From: Chimonanthus salicifolius
Taxonomy: Eukaryota; Streptophyta; Magnoliopsida; Laurales; Calycanthaceae
Direction of reading: 5' to 3'
DNA: 64,000 nucleotides
Assembly: GCA_013350335.1 (NCBI GenBank)
Contig: CM023541.1
Location: 39,114,739-39,178,738, forward strand
Shown one piece after another: positions 52,111 through 62,099 of this stretch. The first letter of the stretch is position 1; each line of letters starts with the position of its first letter. The translations under genes were made by a program, and so were the position numbers. Below the pieces are notes generated by a model. That model did not search any database and was not told the DNA's origin. It saw only the letters and a list, made by a program, of their open reading frames with translations.

Positions 52111-52477
52111 GTTTTGCTCAAAGGTTCAAATATCGGCCGATACATATCGTATCGGCCGATATATATCGATTTTTTAAGACCGAGTAATATTGGCCGATAC
52201 GATAAGTATCGGCCGTGCTGATATTCAGTCCGAAATATCGGTCACAATATCGGCCGATATTCATAAATATCGGTATTTAAAATTTTTTTTTTTTTTTTAA
52301 ACACCGATACGGTTTTTCGCGGTTTTTTACGGTTTTCACGGGTTCTCACGGTTTTTTACGGTTTTTTCACGTTTCCGATATCGGAGGAGAGAGAAAATGC
52401 CGATATCGGTAAGAGAGATAAAATTATTGGTCGATATGCATATCGGCCTAGCCGATTTTTAAACCCCTGGTTTTGCT
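52111..52477. mobile_element. Palindrome-rich hAT MITE, 351 bp
   Basis: The element is 52119-52469, flanked by perfect GTTTTGCT duplications (52111-52118 and 52470-52477; a ninth base G also matches). The left end is CAAAGGTTCAAATATCGGCC; the right end inward is CAGGGGTTTAAAAATCGGCT. The perfect 12 bp palindrome TATCGGCCGATA occurs three times in the left third, and related GCCGATATCGG at the right. The middle has a long T run and TTTTTTACGG repeats. Confidence 0.9.
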
Positions 52478-52620
52478 GTACTGAATGATCATACTGGTAA
52501 CGAGCCCTTCCAGTGAGTAGTTTGGATTCTGTAACATGGTGGGTGTATCCTAATATGTGAGTATCTCATGTTCTCTTTTTACCCCTTTAATTTAAATAAA
52601 CTCCCCTTTTGGTTAAATAG

Positions 52621-52814
52621 TACTCCTTCTGTCCCAAATTAGTTGTCTTATATAGATTTTGAAATTGTTCCAAAATAGTTGTATCATTTATATTGGAGTA
52701 GTATAAGTGTGTTGAAAATGGATGAGATCACATGGAGTGCTAGTCTTATATAGAGAGTTTTTTAGAAAATACAAATCTTTAAAATGAGACAACTAAAATG
52801 GGACGGAGGGAGTA
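52621..52814. mobile_element. Stowaway (Tc1/mariner) MITE
   Basis: 190 bp (52623-52812) between TA dinucleotides. The ends are CTCCTTCTGTCCCAAATTAG and, inward from the right, CTCCCTCCGTCCCATTTTAG, both followed by TTGTCT-AT. CTCCCTCCGTCCC is the signature of plant Stowaway elements. Confidence 0.95.
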
Positions 52815-54582
52815 TAAAATGAAAATAGTAATTCCTTTAGCCTTTTTTGTTGGATTAATGTGAGAGAAGTTAATGTAACATTTAATCATTTAACCTCTGT
52901 TGTTTTTACAAGAATATAATTTATCATACTACAGGATCATTGTTAGATAGGCCAATCAAGAATAAGATTGAATCTATTCAAAAGGGAACTAAGATGCTAG
53001 AATTTTGACACGTGTCATGTAGTGGATCATCAAGTTCCACTATTGATTGTCAAAATAAAAAAGGTAAAATGGAAAATAATTGTCAGCCATTAGATCAAAA
53101 TACATTAAAATTAATCATCATCTCATTATTGATTTTGACATATTAAATCTGATAGTAAAAAGTAGATCTCACTCTTAAATTTTGATTTTCAGATTCTTTA
53201 ACCATACTTTTCATATGATAAAGTTCGTTAACACTTAACACAAATATTTTATTATATTAAAATTTTAATTTCTGTTACATTACTAAAGTTACAAACTTTA
53301 GCCTTTCCCATTCAAAGGCTCTGTTTATATTTTTTCCATTGGGTTTCTTTTCTAAGTTGAAAATGAAAACTCTCTCCTAACATGATTTGATTAATTATTT
53401 TTTAAACATGATTTGATTAATTATTAACTTTTTAATTTAGTTTTAAATTTAATAACATGTGGCATTATTTATGCCCGGAAGGTTGGAAGGCGAAGTAGTC
53501 AATTGAACAGACAAAATTGATTTGTATTTGTATTTGCAATACTTTGGTTGAAAAGACAAAATTGATTTCTATTTATATTTATAAATACTTTGGATTGACC
53601 CAAGTGCGATTGATACTGGTTGAGTATGAGTAACATCAATTAAACTATTTGTGAATGAAATAGAAAAGATAAATGATTACCTTCAATACCAGAACTTCCA
53701 GAACTTATTAAATGAAGTCGTGACAGGTCTGTTATAATAGTCTTCTCAATATGTAGTTCTTAAAAAATCACTTTGATCACATTGATTAAACTATATTTTT
53801 AAATTAACTTCGTGTAATGTGTATGTGTATTTTCATTTGCATTCTATTATTTATATATTCATGAACAAATATTTATTTATATTGTATAGAATATTTTAAA
53901 ATACAAATATATTATCTAAATCAACTTTGGGTAATTAAAATTGGGATAGCACTGTTTTAGCTTGGCCAGAGTTAATAAATATTCGCACGAAGTTTAATTT
54001 TGAGTTATTTATAGTCCTATAGAACTTAGATGATTGAAAAGGATGTTCAGAAAATGGAATTTATTAATTATTCTTTCTCATGTGTCCAACAATTCAAGCT
54101 TTGGGAGTTAGCCCATAATTGAGAATATGCTATGAGCATTCATATTTAATTAATAATTTTAAATATGCAAGACAATAATTTTGATAATGACTATAATAAA
54201 AATGGACAAATTCAGAATGAAGAGTGAATGTTCCTTGGATTTTCTATGAAGGTGTGGAATGCTTTGGTGTAAGTTACTAAGAAAGAAAAATCTAACCTGC
54301 TCACACTATTACCTTTTAACTTCGACTCCAATCAAAGTGTCAAAATGACTTGAGTCACGGTTTAAAAACTCAAAATTCAGACTTAAAATTCTATCGAGTC
54401 AAAATTCAAAAACACATTGTAATGAATCAAAATCACATCCAGGTGAGTCGATTCATGCTAACTCGTATAAATCACTTTAATTTTTAAATAATAACATAGA
54501 TATTTTACCTTCTCTTTCAAATAATATCAAAGAGTTAAAAAATCTTTATAAATCTCCAAAACCATAGCCGCTACGATCAAAA
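52815..54582. other. AT-rich intergenic DNA
   Basis: No gene recognised. ACATGATTTGATTAATTATT is tandemly duplicated at 53380-53425. GACAAAATTGATTT-TATTT also occurs twice (53510 and 53553). Confidence 0.6.
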
Positions 54583-54866
54583 TAAAGTGTTGGAAACGAA
54601 CGAGTCCCACATTGGTGAGAGGGATAAAAAAAAGGAGTTATTGGAGCTGAGAAACTCTACCTATCATGCTAGTCAAGTCCCAACAGTGGTATCAAAGTCA
54701 GGTTGTAAGCTACCGATGGATCTCCTAACCAGACAGGATGGCCGGCGAGTACGAACGAACGAACTCCACACCAGTGAGAGGGATGGAAAAAGAGAGTTAA
54801 TAGGGGAATGTGGAATTCTAGCTATCAAACTAGTATTTTGGGCTGAAAGCCCGGTCCAACATAAAG
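54583..54866 (+). mobile_element. Second TRIM element, 274 bp
   Basis: The element is 54588-54861, flanked by perfect TAAAG duplications (54583-54587 and 54862-54866). LTR1 is 54588-54685 (TGTTGGAAAC to CCCAACA). The primer site TGGTATCAAAGTC starts at 54687, one base after LTR1. LTR2 is about 54746-54861 and repeats ACGAACGAAC-CCACA, GTGAGAGGGAT, GAATTCTAGCTATCA-ACTAG and GTCCAACA. The internal part is only about 60 bp. LTR2 is more diverged and its TG start is eroded. Confidence 0.82.
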
Positions 54867-55010
54867 ATTGATATAAACCTGCATGATAGAAATTGACTGC
54901 AGAAGGCCAAAAGTAACAATAATTCCAAGAACTTAACCATTGGCAAGGACAAACTTTTTCTCCTTCTAATTTTTCCCTTTTAAAATGATATATTTTTTCT
55001 TTATAGAAAA

Positions 55011-55074
55011 GTAAATGAATCATTAAAGAGAAAAGTGTTTATGTAAATGAATCATTAAAGAGAAAAGTGTTTAT
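55011..55074 (+). repeat. Perfect 32 bp tandem duplication
   Basis: GTAAATGAATCATTAAAGAG followed by AAAAGTGTTTAT occurs twice, back to back, with no difference. Confidence 0.92.
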
Positions 55075-56209
55075 CTTCTATTCCTTTTCCTTTAAGAGGA
55101 AAAAAACATTCAAATGATGAGCCAAGATTGCTTATCAATCTTCATCTATGAGTACTTATATCTAAAAAGAATATGTACTGGCAATGAACAGCTTGAGCAA
55201 TCATGTTAAGGAGTAATATCATATAATTCAACAACAATAATGAATGAGTTCTTTGGTTTCAATTTTAATTGAGATAAAAATTATGATATATTAATTATAA
55301 AAAGATAAGTTTTATTTTAAATAAATGAAATAGACAATTGATAGAGAGTACTATTCCGTTGTCTATTTTCTTTTAATTAAATTAAGTACTTATATGTTTT
55401 ACTAGATTAATTCTTTCATATTCTCATATTATAAATTATTTAATTAATTTTATGATGTAATTCAAAATAAATAATGAAAAATTTATGGCTTATGTCTGGT
55501 AATCTGGTTACTCATCGTGGGTTGATACTTCAACTCAAGGGGAGAGTAAATAAAAATCTTGTGCTTCGATTTATATAATTGACTGAAATATGTGGAGAAT
55601 TATATGGGTGAGGCGCGTGAAACTTCATATATTTTTTAATTATTTTAATTTTATAATTTTAATTTAAAAATCAACTATTATAAATTAATTATTTCTTTTA
55701 TGTCAAAGTTCATAAATTTAGGTGTTAGATAAAAATATCTAAAAAACTTTATTGAAAGGTTTGGATTCATCTTCATCAAGTCATTTATTCATCAATCTCG
55801 AACTAACATTTATATTTGAATATGAGCCCACTGCTTATCTAAAGCCTGAGGTTTTCTACGATAATGTAATTGAAAGCAGATCCCAATCTTCATTATAGAA
55901 AAAAAAAAAGAGCAAATAGTGGATCATCATCATAATCATTATCTTATATATTTCAAGTTGACTTTTCGAGTATTTTTTTTTCATTTGACCTTATCATAAA
56001 TCATACGGTCAAATAGTAGGTCGGCATTATTCGCATCAGATTATTGAATTCGGATGGCATCAATTCATTATAACGCATGTCTTTTTAATCCTATTAAAAT
56101 ATGGTTTTGATCCTTGATCTCACAGTGAAGATAACTAAGATGGGTACGAATCTTAGTAGGAATGCCCAACCTCCCTGTGAAAAAACTTCAAAAAAAGGGT
56201 GTTTTGGTT
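55075..56209. other. AT-rich intergenic DNA
   Basis: No coding similarity and no element boundaries found. Confidence 0.5.
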
Positions 56210-56770
56210 GATGTAGGCTTAAATTGGACTTATTTTTTGGCCCAAATTAGAATTCGGGTTGAACTCGAGCCTTTGTAAATTACAGTCTGAATTTGAGTCA
56301 CATTTATATAAGTATATGGCTTCTATTTTATAAAATAATGCAAATTTCTTTTAGGCCTATAGAAACTTAAGTCATGATAAGCCTGTATCTAAATTTCGTT
56401 TTGAAATTGAGCTTGAATCTTACATATACAATTTCAAGTCGGGCTCAGATTTGACTAGTTTAGGTTAATTCAGGCCAGGGCTTAGGCTAGGGGTCCAAAT
56501 CTTGGCTGAGATATCTCGGGTTTTAGATGTCCGAGATATCTCAACCAATATGAGATGTATCGGCTATACATGTGAGATCTTGTCGATATCGGTCGAGATT
56601 TAGCAAAAAAGAAAAAGAAAGAGAAAGAAATATCGTCCGATATCAACCGAGATCTCGAGTCTACCGTTTTTTTAACCTCCGACTTAGACTCAGATCCTTA
56701 AATTACAATTTGTATCCAAACTCAAGCAGGCCCAAAACTCGACTTGTCCCACTTAAGTTGCAACCCTAGA
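56210..56770. repeat. GGGCTTGAG-rich dispersed repeat, copy E, with MITE inside
   Basis: GGCCCAAATTAGAATTCGGG, GAACTCGAGCC, an AT-rich core and TCAGGCCAGGGCTTAGGC are followed by the MITE 56488-56681. Then come CTCAAGCAGGCCCAAAACTC and GTCCCACTTAAGTTGCAACC. The last block is the complement of the start of copy B. Confidence 0.6.
56488..56681. mobile_element. Palindrome-rich hAT-like MITE, 194 bp
   Basis: The left end is TAGGGGTCCAAATCTTGG; the right end inward is CGGAGGTTAAAAAAACGG. The flanks GCTTAGGC and ACTTAGAC agree at 6 of 8. Inside, GAGATATCTC occurs twice, and CGATATCGG, CCGATATC and CGAGATCTCG follow. The layout mirrors the 52119 element with a different palindrome. Confidence 0.65.
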
Positions 56771-57570
56771 TCATAGTACGATTTGATTTTACACACTTAA
56801 GTGGTGCATTGAATGGTTTTGATTGATCAATTAATGAATTACGTATATAGGTTGTACAATCTAGTGAAATTCTTATTCAAAGTTCTACTTCAGATGCTTT
56901 TGTAAATAGTTGTGAATGTCAGTTGAGGAATTATGTCGTCTCTTTATCAAGGGAGTTATGTCGTCTTTTTATCATATTAGAAGTACCTATTTATTTAGGC
57001 ATGGAAGTAATTTCATTAGAATTTTTTTTTATTAAATAAATAATCTATTATAAATAATTTTGATTTGATCAATTACTTTATATTTCTTAAAGTTGTAAAA
57101 TTTAAAATTAAAAAAATAATTTAAACTAATCAAATTTAGTATAGTTTCAAAATATAGTTTAATTGATTCAATTAAGATAATTTTTGATAAATCACATGTT
57201 TAAATGTGTAGAGTAATACAAATGCACATTAATATAGATGATAATTTTACATGTGATATTACATTCAACTAGGTTTTTGAGTAAATTGAATGAAAAAAGA
57301 CAAAAAAATGTTAATGATAAAGGGCTCAATCCAACATTTTAAACCTCAATCAATTGAATAAATGAATCCTATACTAAAATCATAATTTTATACTTTTGCA
57401 GAATCTAATCTCCCTAGATTCATTCAGATTCAATCCAACATAAAGGTGAGACAACTTACACAGATCTTGTCAAGGAACCCAAATCCAAACTATTTTTTAT
57501 TTATTATTATTTCTCTAAAAGTTTTTTAGGGCAAAGACTGCTTATGAGTGCAGCATTAATTTTTTTTTAA
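56771..57570. other. AT-rich intergenic DNA upstream of the second gene
   Basis: Nothing recognisable. Confidence 0.5.
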
Positions 57571-57720
57571 AGTAGTGGACTGATGTGGGTCCCACTCACC
57601 AACCCCCATAGGCCATGACCCACACTAATGGCCCATTACAAGTTCTTTAATTCTTCATTTGAGTGTGTCTGCCTTGCATGCCCCTTTCTCTCTCTGTCGT
57701 TCTCTCTTCTCTCTCTGGCG
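57571..57720 (+). promoter_or_regulatory. Probable core promoter and start region of the phosphatase-like gene
   Basis: GGCCCA at 57630-57635 is the complement of the TGGGCC site II element common in promoters of plant housekeeping genes. A CT-rich patch (57684-57717) follows, as often found at plant transcription starts. No clear TATA box is seen. The start site is an inference. Confidence 0.4.
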
Positions 57721-57995
57721 TCGTCAAAAAAAAAGGGGTAAAACAAAAACGAAGACGACTGCGCAAGGCAAAGACCGCATCTGTCTATCCCAATTTCCAT
57801 CTCCCAATTCCCCAAAATAAGATATGGTTCAAAGCATCAGGCGTCAACAACGACAGCATCAGCTGCTGTTGCATCCACAAAAGTACCTCTCTTTCTCCTT
57901 TCCATCTCCTCTCCTTTCCCATCTCCTCTCTTGATTCGTTTTCATTTGCCTTTTGGACCCCTGCTCACTCATTTTTTTTCGATCCCATCTCTCTT

Positions 57996-58335
57996 TTCAA
58001 TTGCATCTGGGAAATAAATCAGTTTCTGCGAAATGGGTTTCTTTGGAAAACTAATACCCACATAAGTATTTCTCTCCAGTTTCCTTTCATCAACAGAAAA
58101 CCTCGTCAGAAGTCAATTCCATGAATAACAATCAGGTTTTCTGAAACGAGTTTCTAGGAATAGTAACACCCACCTATGATTTCCCCCCTCTAATCTCCTT
58201 TTATCTTTAGAAGATCTCCTTCAAAATTGCATCTAAAGAGAAACGTCAGTTTGCGTCAATTGGGTTTCTGGGAAGAGTAACACACACCTGAGAATCTCTC
58301 TCCAGTGTTTTTGGTTTTTCTGGGGGTTCAACGTC
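57996..58335 (+). repeat. Three-unit tandem repeat in the leader, period 113-114 bp
   Basis: TCAG[TG]TT-TG-GAAA-G-GTTTCT with TA-TA-CACCCA-AT-A-TTTCTCTCCAGT-T begins at 58019, 58132 and 58246. The block before it (CAATTGCATCTGGGAAA-AAA near 57999) recurs near 58223. Copies are about 70-75% alike. The repeat ends at the coding ATG region, so it lies in the 5' UTR or in a leader intron. Confidence 0.85.
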
Positions 58336-58339
58336 CGCC

Positions 58340-58636
58340 ATGGCGGAGCTAACCCAAGCCCAAGTATATGCTCCGAAGACCCTCCAAGTTTGGAAGAGTG
58401 TGCTAAATTGGCTAGCTTTCTTCTTCCAGATTTTTCTCCAGATCCTGCGAGGGACGCCCTCGCTTTCTCAGCTCCTTTCCTTTGTGGGTCTTCGCCATCC
58501 CTCTTTCCTCTCTTCATCACCACCTTCATCTGCATCTTTCAAGCCCCTGCCTGTCCAGCTCCCTCCTGCAGACTCTGTTCCTGTCTGCCCCTCTATTTCG
58601 GATGAAGATGATGATGAGACCATCCAAAAGCTGACT
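58340..58636 (+). CDS. First coding exon of a CTD-phosphatase-like (HAD family) protein
   Basis: The ATG sits in GCCATGGCG, a strong plant start context. It encodes 99 residues: MAELTQAQVYAPKTLQVWKS, then VLNWLAFFFQIFLQILRGTP, a Ser/Pro-rich stretch, and the acidic SDEDDDETIQKLT. The hydrophobic segment (about residues 22-38) could anchor the protein in a membrane. From memory, plant SCP1/Dullard-like phosphatases start in this way and continue with VVLDLDETLV, the HAD catalytic motif. Here the exon ends at a donor (ACT|GTATGT at 58637) exactly where that motif should begin in the next exon, which I cannot find before 64000. Family call from memory; gene call firm. Confidence 0.65.
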
Positions 58637-60180
58637 GTATGTCTCTTTTTTCTTTTAAATTTTTATTTCTATAAATTTTAGTGTCTGCATTTGTTGCTCA
58701 TTGATTTCGGTTCTTTAGATCTTTCCTATATTTTTTTGTTGGATTGATTGCTTGATTTTTTTTTTCCTATTGTTGTTTATTTGTTGGACTGGATGGAATC
58801 CATTTCAGCATAAGTATTAAAATGGTTGTCCTATGAAATGTGAATGGCTGTTTTTAGAACTTTCAAGGGAAATAGCCTTTTCAGTTTCCCCGAAAATGAC
58901 CTGTTTGATCTGCGTATGCTGCTTCAATGGTTAAGGGAATGTATATATTCAGTGGTACTGAAAATAGAGGGATACCTCGAACTGTGAATGCATTGACGAC
59001 AACCACCTTCATAGAAATTGAATTTGGCTGGAACTGTGGAAATAGAGGTTACTTTTAATCGAGTTTCAGGGAGGTCTGCTTTTCACCTCACTTTTCAGCT
59101 TTTCTAACCACCTCTTATGTACAAAAACTATGGTCATGAACTTCCCTACCTGTGCTTTAATGCTTTAAGAGGAACAGGGTTGCTCTTAAAACCTGTAATA
59201 GAGTTTTTGCTACCCACAAAGAGCTTGAAGAATTAAAAAAATTGCTCCAAATAAACCAGACCATAATCTGGTGGCTTCTGACATTGGCCCTAAATTTGCT
59301 GTAGGAGCCTTCAGCATGGCATCTAAATCCTCTTATTGCTATGTTGTGATCATGGAGATTGACACTTATATTGTGGGACTGAATGCCTAGATAGTTGTCA
59401 TGATACTCATTCTCACAATGATGCATGTATTTCCCATAATCCCATCTCATTTTATGCTGATGATCTACTTGTTTTTTTTCCCCAAATATGGATGTTGAGT
59501 TCCTAATTTCTCTCTTGATGTGTATCAAAAAAGGAATCAAGTTCTTGGAACTCCATGAAAGACCGATGAAACCTTTTCCTATCCATCCGGGGTTGTTTTC
59601 TGACTGAGTATTTATTTCACTCAACCCTCTTTAAACCATGTTCCTCTGTTTGCTTCACTAGATATGGAAGAAAATCCCTATTGCTTCATTATCTGGGTCT
59701 CTCCCTTTCCTTTATGTCATTAAGCCATCCACTGCCTTCTTTCATTAAGAAAGTTCAATTTCATCTCAGTTCCCAAAAGGATATCTTTCTGCCTTCCATT
59801 CATTGAGAAAGTTCTGTACCAGCTCAGCTCCTGAAGGGAATTGAAGGATTGGCTATTATCCTTTGTCGAATGTATGGAATTAATTATGTCTATTAGATTC
59901 TGCTTATGGAGCTATTGGATGAGTATGTTATCCTTGCTTGTTGAAGCCTTGGGTAATATACACCCGACATATGGAGTCTGATGTGGTGACCTCTGCCAAA
60001 GATTGATGTGAAAATCAACTTACTGCTTGGGAAACTCCAAAAATTGTACATGCAACCAGTTTTTGGTTATTTTCATAGGTGGAAGTAGGCTATTTATGGC
60101 TTGTAGCATTCTCTTCATGCTTCAATTCAAAATGTTTAATGGGTCTCTTTGTTATAGTGGGTTTAATGGATGCTGCACTA
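58637..60180. other. Intron 1 of the phosphatase-like gene (or flank)
   Basis: No exon with DLDET-like coding was found. TTCATT[AG]AGAAAGTTC occurs twice, 70 bp apart (59741 and 59808). Open frames here have no family support. Confidence 0.45.
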
Positions 60181-60184
60181 TATT

Positions 60185-60545
60185 GCATGCAGAAAGATAT
60201 GTGTGTCAAAATCTGAGGTGATTGGATGTGGCCAATCCTGAAACATAGATTCATAGACTTGGTAGAATATTTAAATAATCTCAATTAAATTTATTTTTAA
60301 ATGAATGTAGGTTGTGAAATAATCACTAATAGAAATGAATGTAGCACTTTTTCTTTAAACAATCAAGTAACAAACATATTTACATTTTAGTTGGGTTTCA
60401 AAAGGACAAAGGTGTGATAGTATTTTTGTCATCTTGGGAAACAATGTTAAAAATTACTAGAAGAGTCTATGATGAATCCGTGAAGAATCCATGAAGAGTC
60501 TGACACGGAAAAGTGTTTGACATGGGTGTTTCATACATTTTGAAG
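60185..60545. mobile_element. MITE-like repeat, copy 2
   Basis: It shares ATCAAGTAACAAA, TTTTTGTCATCTTGGGAAAC and AATGTTAAAAA with the 26245-26585 copy in the same order, and ends with GACACGGAAAAGTGTTTGAC and ATGGGTGTTTC. GTGTGTC sits at the left edge. The boundaries are approximate. Confidence 0.5.
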
Positions 60546-60699
60546 AGTTCAGGCAACACAGGTGCTGCAGCGGGCATTCTCTCTATGCAAAGAAACTGAG
60601 AGAAGGCACCATCATTTTAAGTGTGTACATCTGTATTCTTATATTGATTTGTGAGAAGGTGTCTCAGTAAGTACTTTAGAGGTTTAGCACTATCTATAA

Positions 60700-61080
60700 C
60701 ATTAATTATTTTGGTCACTTGAAGTACTTCCTGGGTTTAGAGGTGCAAGAGGAGAGTTTTTTTTTTTAAGAATAAGATCAGAACATGGAATCTTCCTCTC
60801 ACAGTGAAAATATATTGTGGATTTACTTGATCTTGGTGCAAAGCCACACCTCTTGAAGCAAATCATAGGCTCTGGTTAACTAATGATGATCTTCTAGATA
60901 ATTTTGCATGCACTACAAGATAATGGGCAAGCTAATTTACCTCATGATTGCATGGAATTGATTTATTTCTTGTTGTAGGAGCTATCAGCCAATCTACTTA
61001 TGGTTTTTGAACATTAATTTGGAAGTACTCTCACTTGGTCATGATGTGCATTATGCTAATTGGGCCATTTTTGCATAGTG
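60700..61080 (+). pseudogene. copia RT C-terminal remnant
   Basis: GHLKYFLGLEVQEE, then KYIVDLLDLGAKPHLLKQII, MGKLIYLMIAWN and LSLGHDVHYANWAIF match the copia blocks L-YFLG-EV, KY--DLL---GM-GAKP--TP-E and H----RI-RY in order. Heavily broken. Confidence 0.68.
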
Positions 61081-61164
61081 GGGTGTTCTATAGTTTATGA
61101 GGCTGGTTACTTGTGTTCATAGGAATCATGAAATAGACATCTGGTTCCAAAATGAAGAATCTTG

Positions 61165-61335
61165 TTCTAATTTTTATTTTTTTTGAGTTGGTAACTGTTT
61201 AGATCATGGATGCATAAAAAGTAGACCAAAAGAAAGGAAAAAAAGTACGAGGCAAAAATGGAAAAAGAAAACTGAACAATATGATAAAAAAATAGATGCA
61301 ACACTTCCCTGATTAGCCCAACTATTAGGGGAAAA
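61165..61335 (-). mobile_element. Possible truncated poly(A) retroposon, reverse orientation
   Basis: It opens with ATTTTTATTTTTTTTGAGTT and an A-rich body (CCAAAAGAAAGGAAAAAAAG) like the other short inserts in this window. I see no convincing target duplication. Confidence 0.3.
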
Positions 61336-61777
61336 CCTATGGAGCTCAAGTTGCTATGGCTAGGGCTTGCCAGTCACAAGATATGCCTTCAAACTCCTCT
61401 AGGTTGTTTTCCCAAGAAATGGCTTTACACACTACTAAAGCGCCACAAGTGAGGGAGTTACTGAGAAATGATGGTAACATAAAATCATTTATGTCTTAAA
61501 CCATAAGCCATTGATAGTAAATCTTAGACTTGTAAGATTTATATGTGTTTTGTCTTAAATATGTAAATATGTGAAATAACATAAAAAATACCTAAAAAGA
61601 AATAATAGAGCAATTCTCTAATTTCTTTCATTATTAAGTGAATAATTCATATAGATTGCAAAATAAAGTAGAATAATATATAACTATTTCATTGGAGCTC
61701 GAATTTCAAGGTTCCAATTTCTAAAAGTATAATATTATTATATCATTCAACTAATGTTATAAAAATTCAACAATAAA

Positions 61778-62045
61778 CTAAAACCCCTCAAAATTATCAA
61801 TTTTCAAAGAAGGTTGCAAATGCTTTAACACTGTATTGGATGGATGACCAAGCCGACAATGCCAAAGCCAAGTATCTTGATGACTAATGGAACAAGCAAC
61901 ATGTTCTGAGCCAATTTGTAGATCAAAGAAGTACATACCATTTTCTTCACGACCACCCCAATCATACTTTTTGTGACCAAATCCTGAATAATAACACAAT
62001 GAGAAAGGAAAAATGTCACAGAACAATTTTAGGCCTTAGTAAGTC
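61778..62045 (-). pseudogene. copia GAG-pre-integrase remnant
   Basis: The minus strand reads KKYDWGGREENGMYFFDLQI, then [20 protein letters not shown] and KHLQPSL. The [10 protein letters not shown] motif is diagnostic. It resembles the plus-strand copy near 18190 but belongs to a different lineage. Confidence 0.8.
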
Positions 62046-62099
62046 TCCATAAGGGTCCCTATTTGGGAAACCTCCACAGAGTTGTTCCTAGTTTTTGTT

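Noticed and set aside
57663..58124. 153-residue open frame upstream of the phosphatase-like ATG
   Set aside because: It covers the CT-rich leader and part of the tandem repeat, and the units fall into different frames. No recognisable protein.
58233..58535. 100-residue minus-strand frame opposite the phosphatase-like exon
   Set aside because: Shadow of the + strand exon; composition follows the complement of its Ser/Pro codons.
59157..59624. FYADDLLVF on the + strand at 59451-59477, like a reverse transcriptase active site, and a 155-residue frame on the minus strand
   Set aside because: The residues around the YADD do not continue into RT blocks that I can recognise, and the minus frame has no family. 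A LINE piece remains possible, but unsupported.
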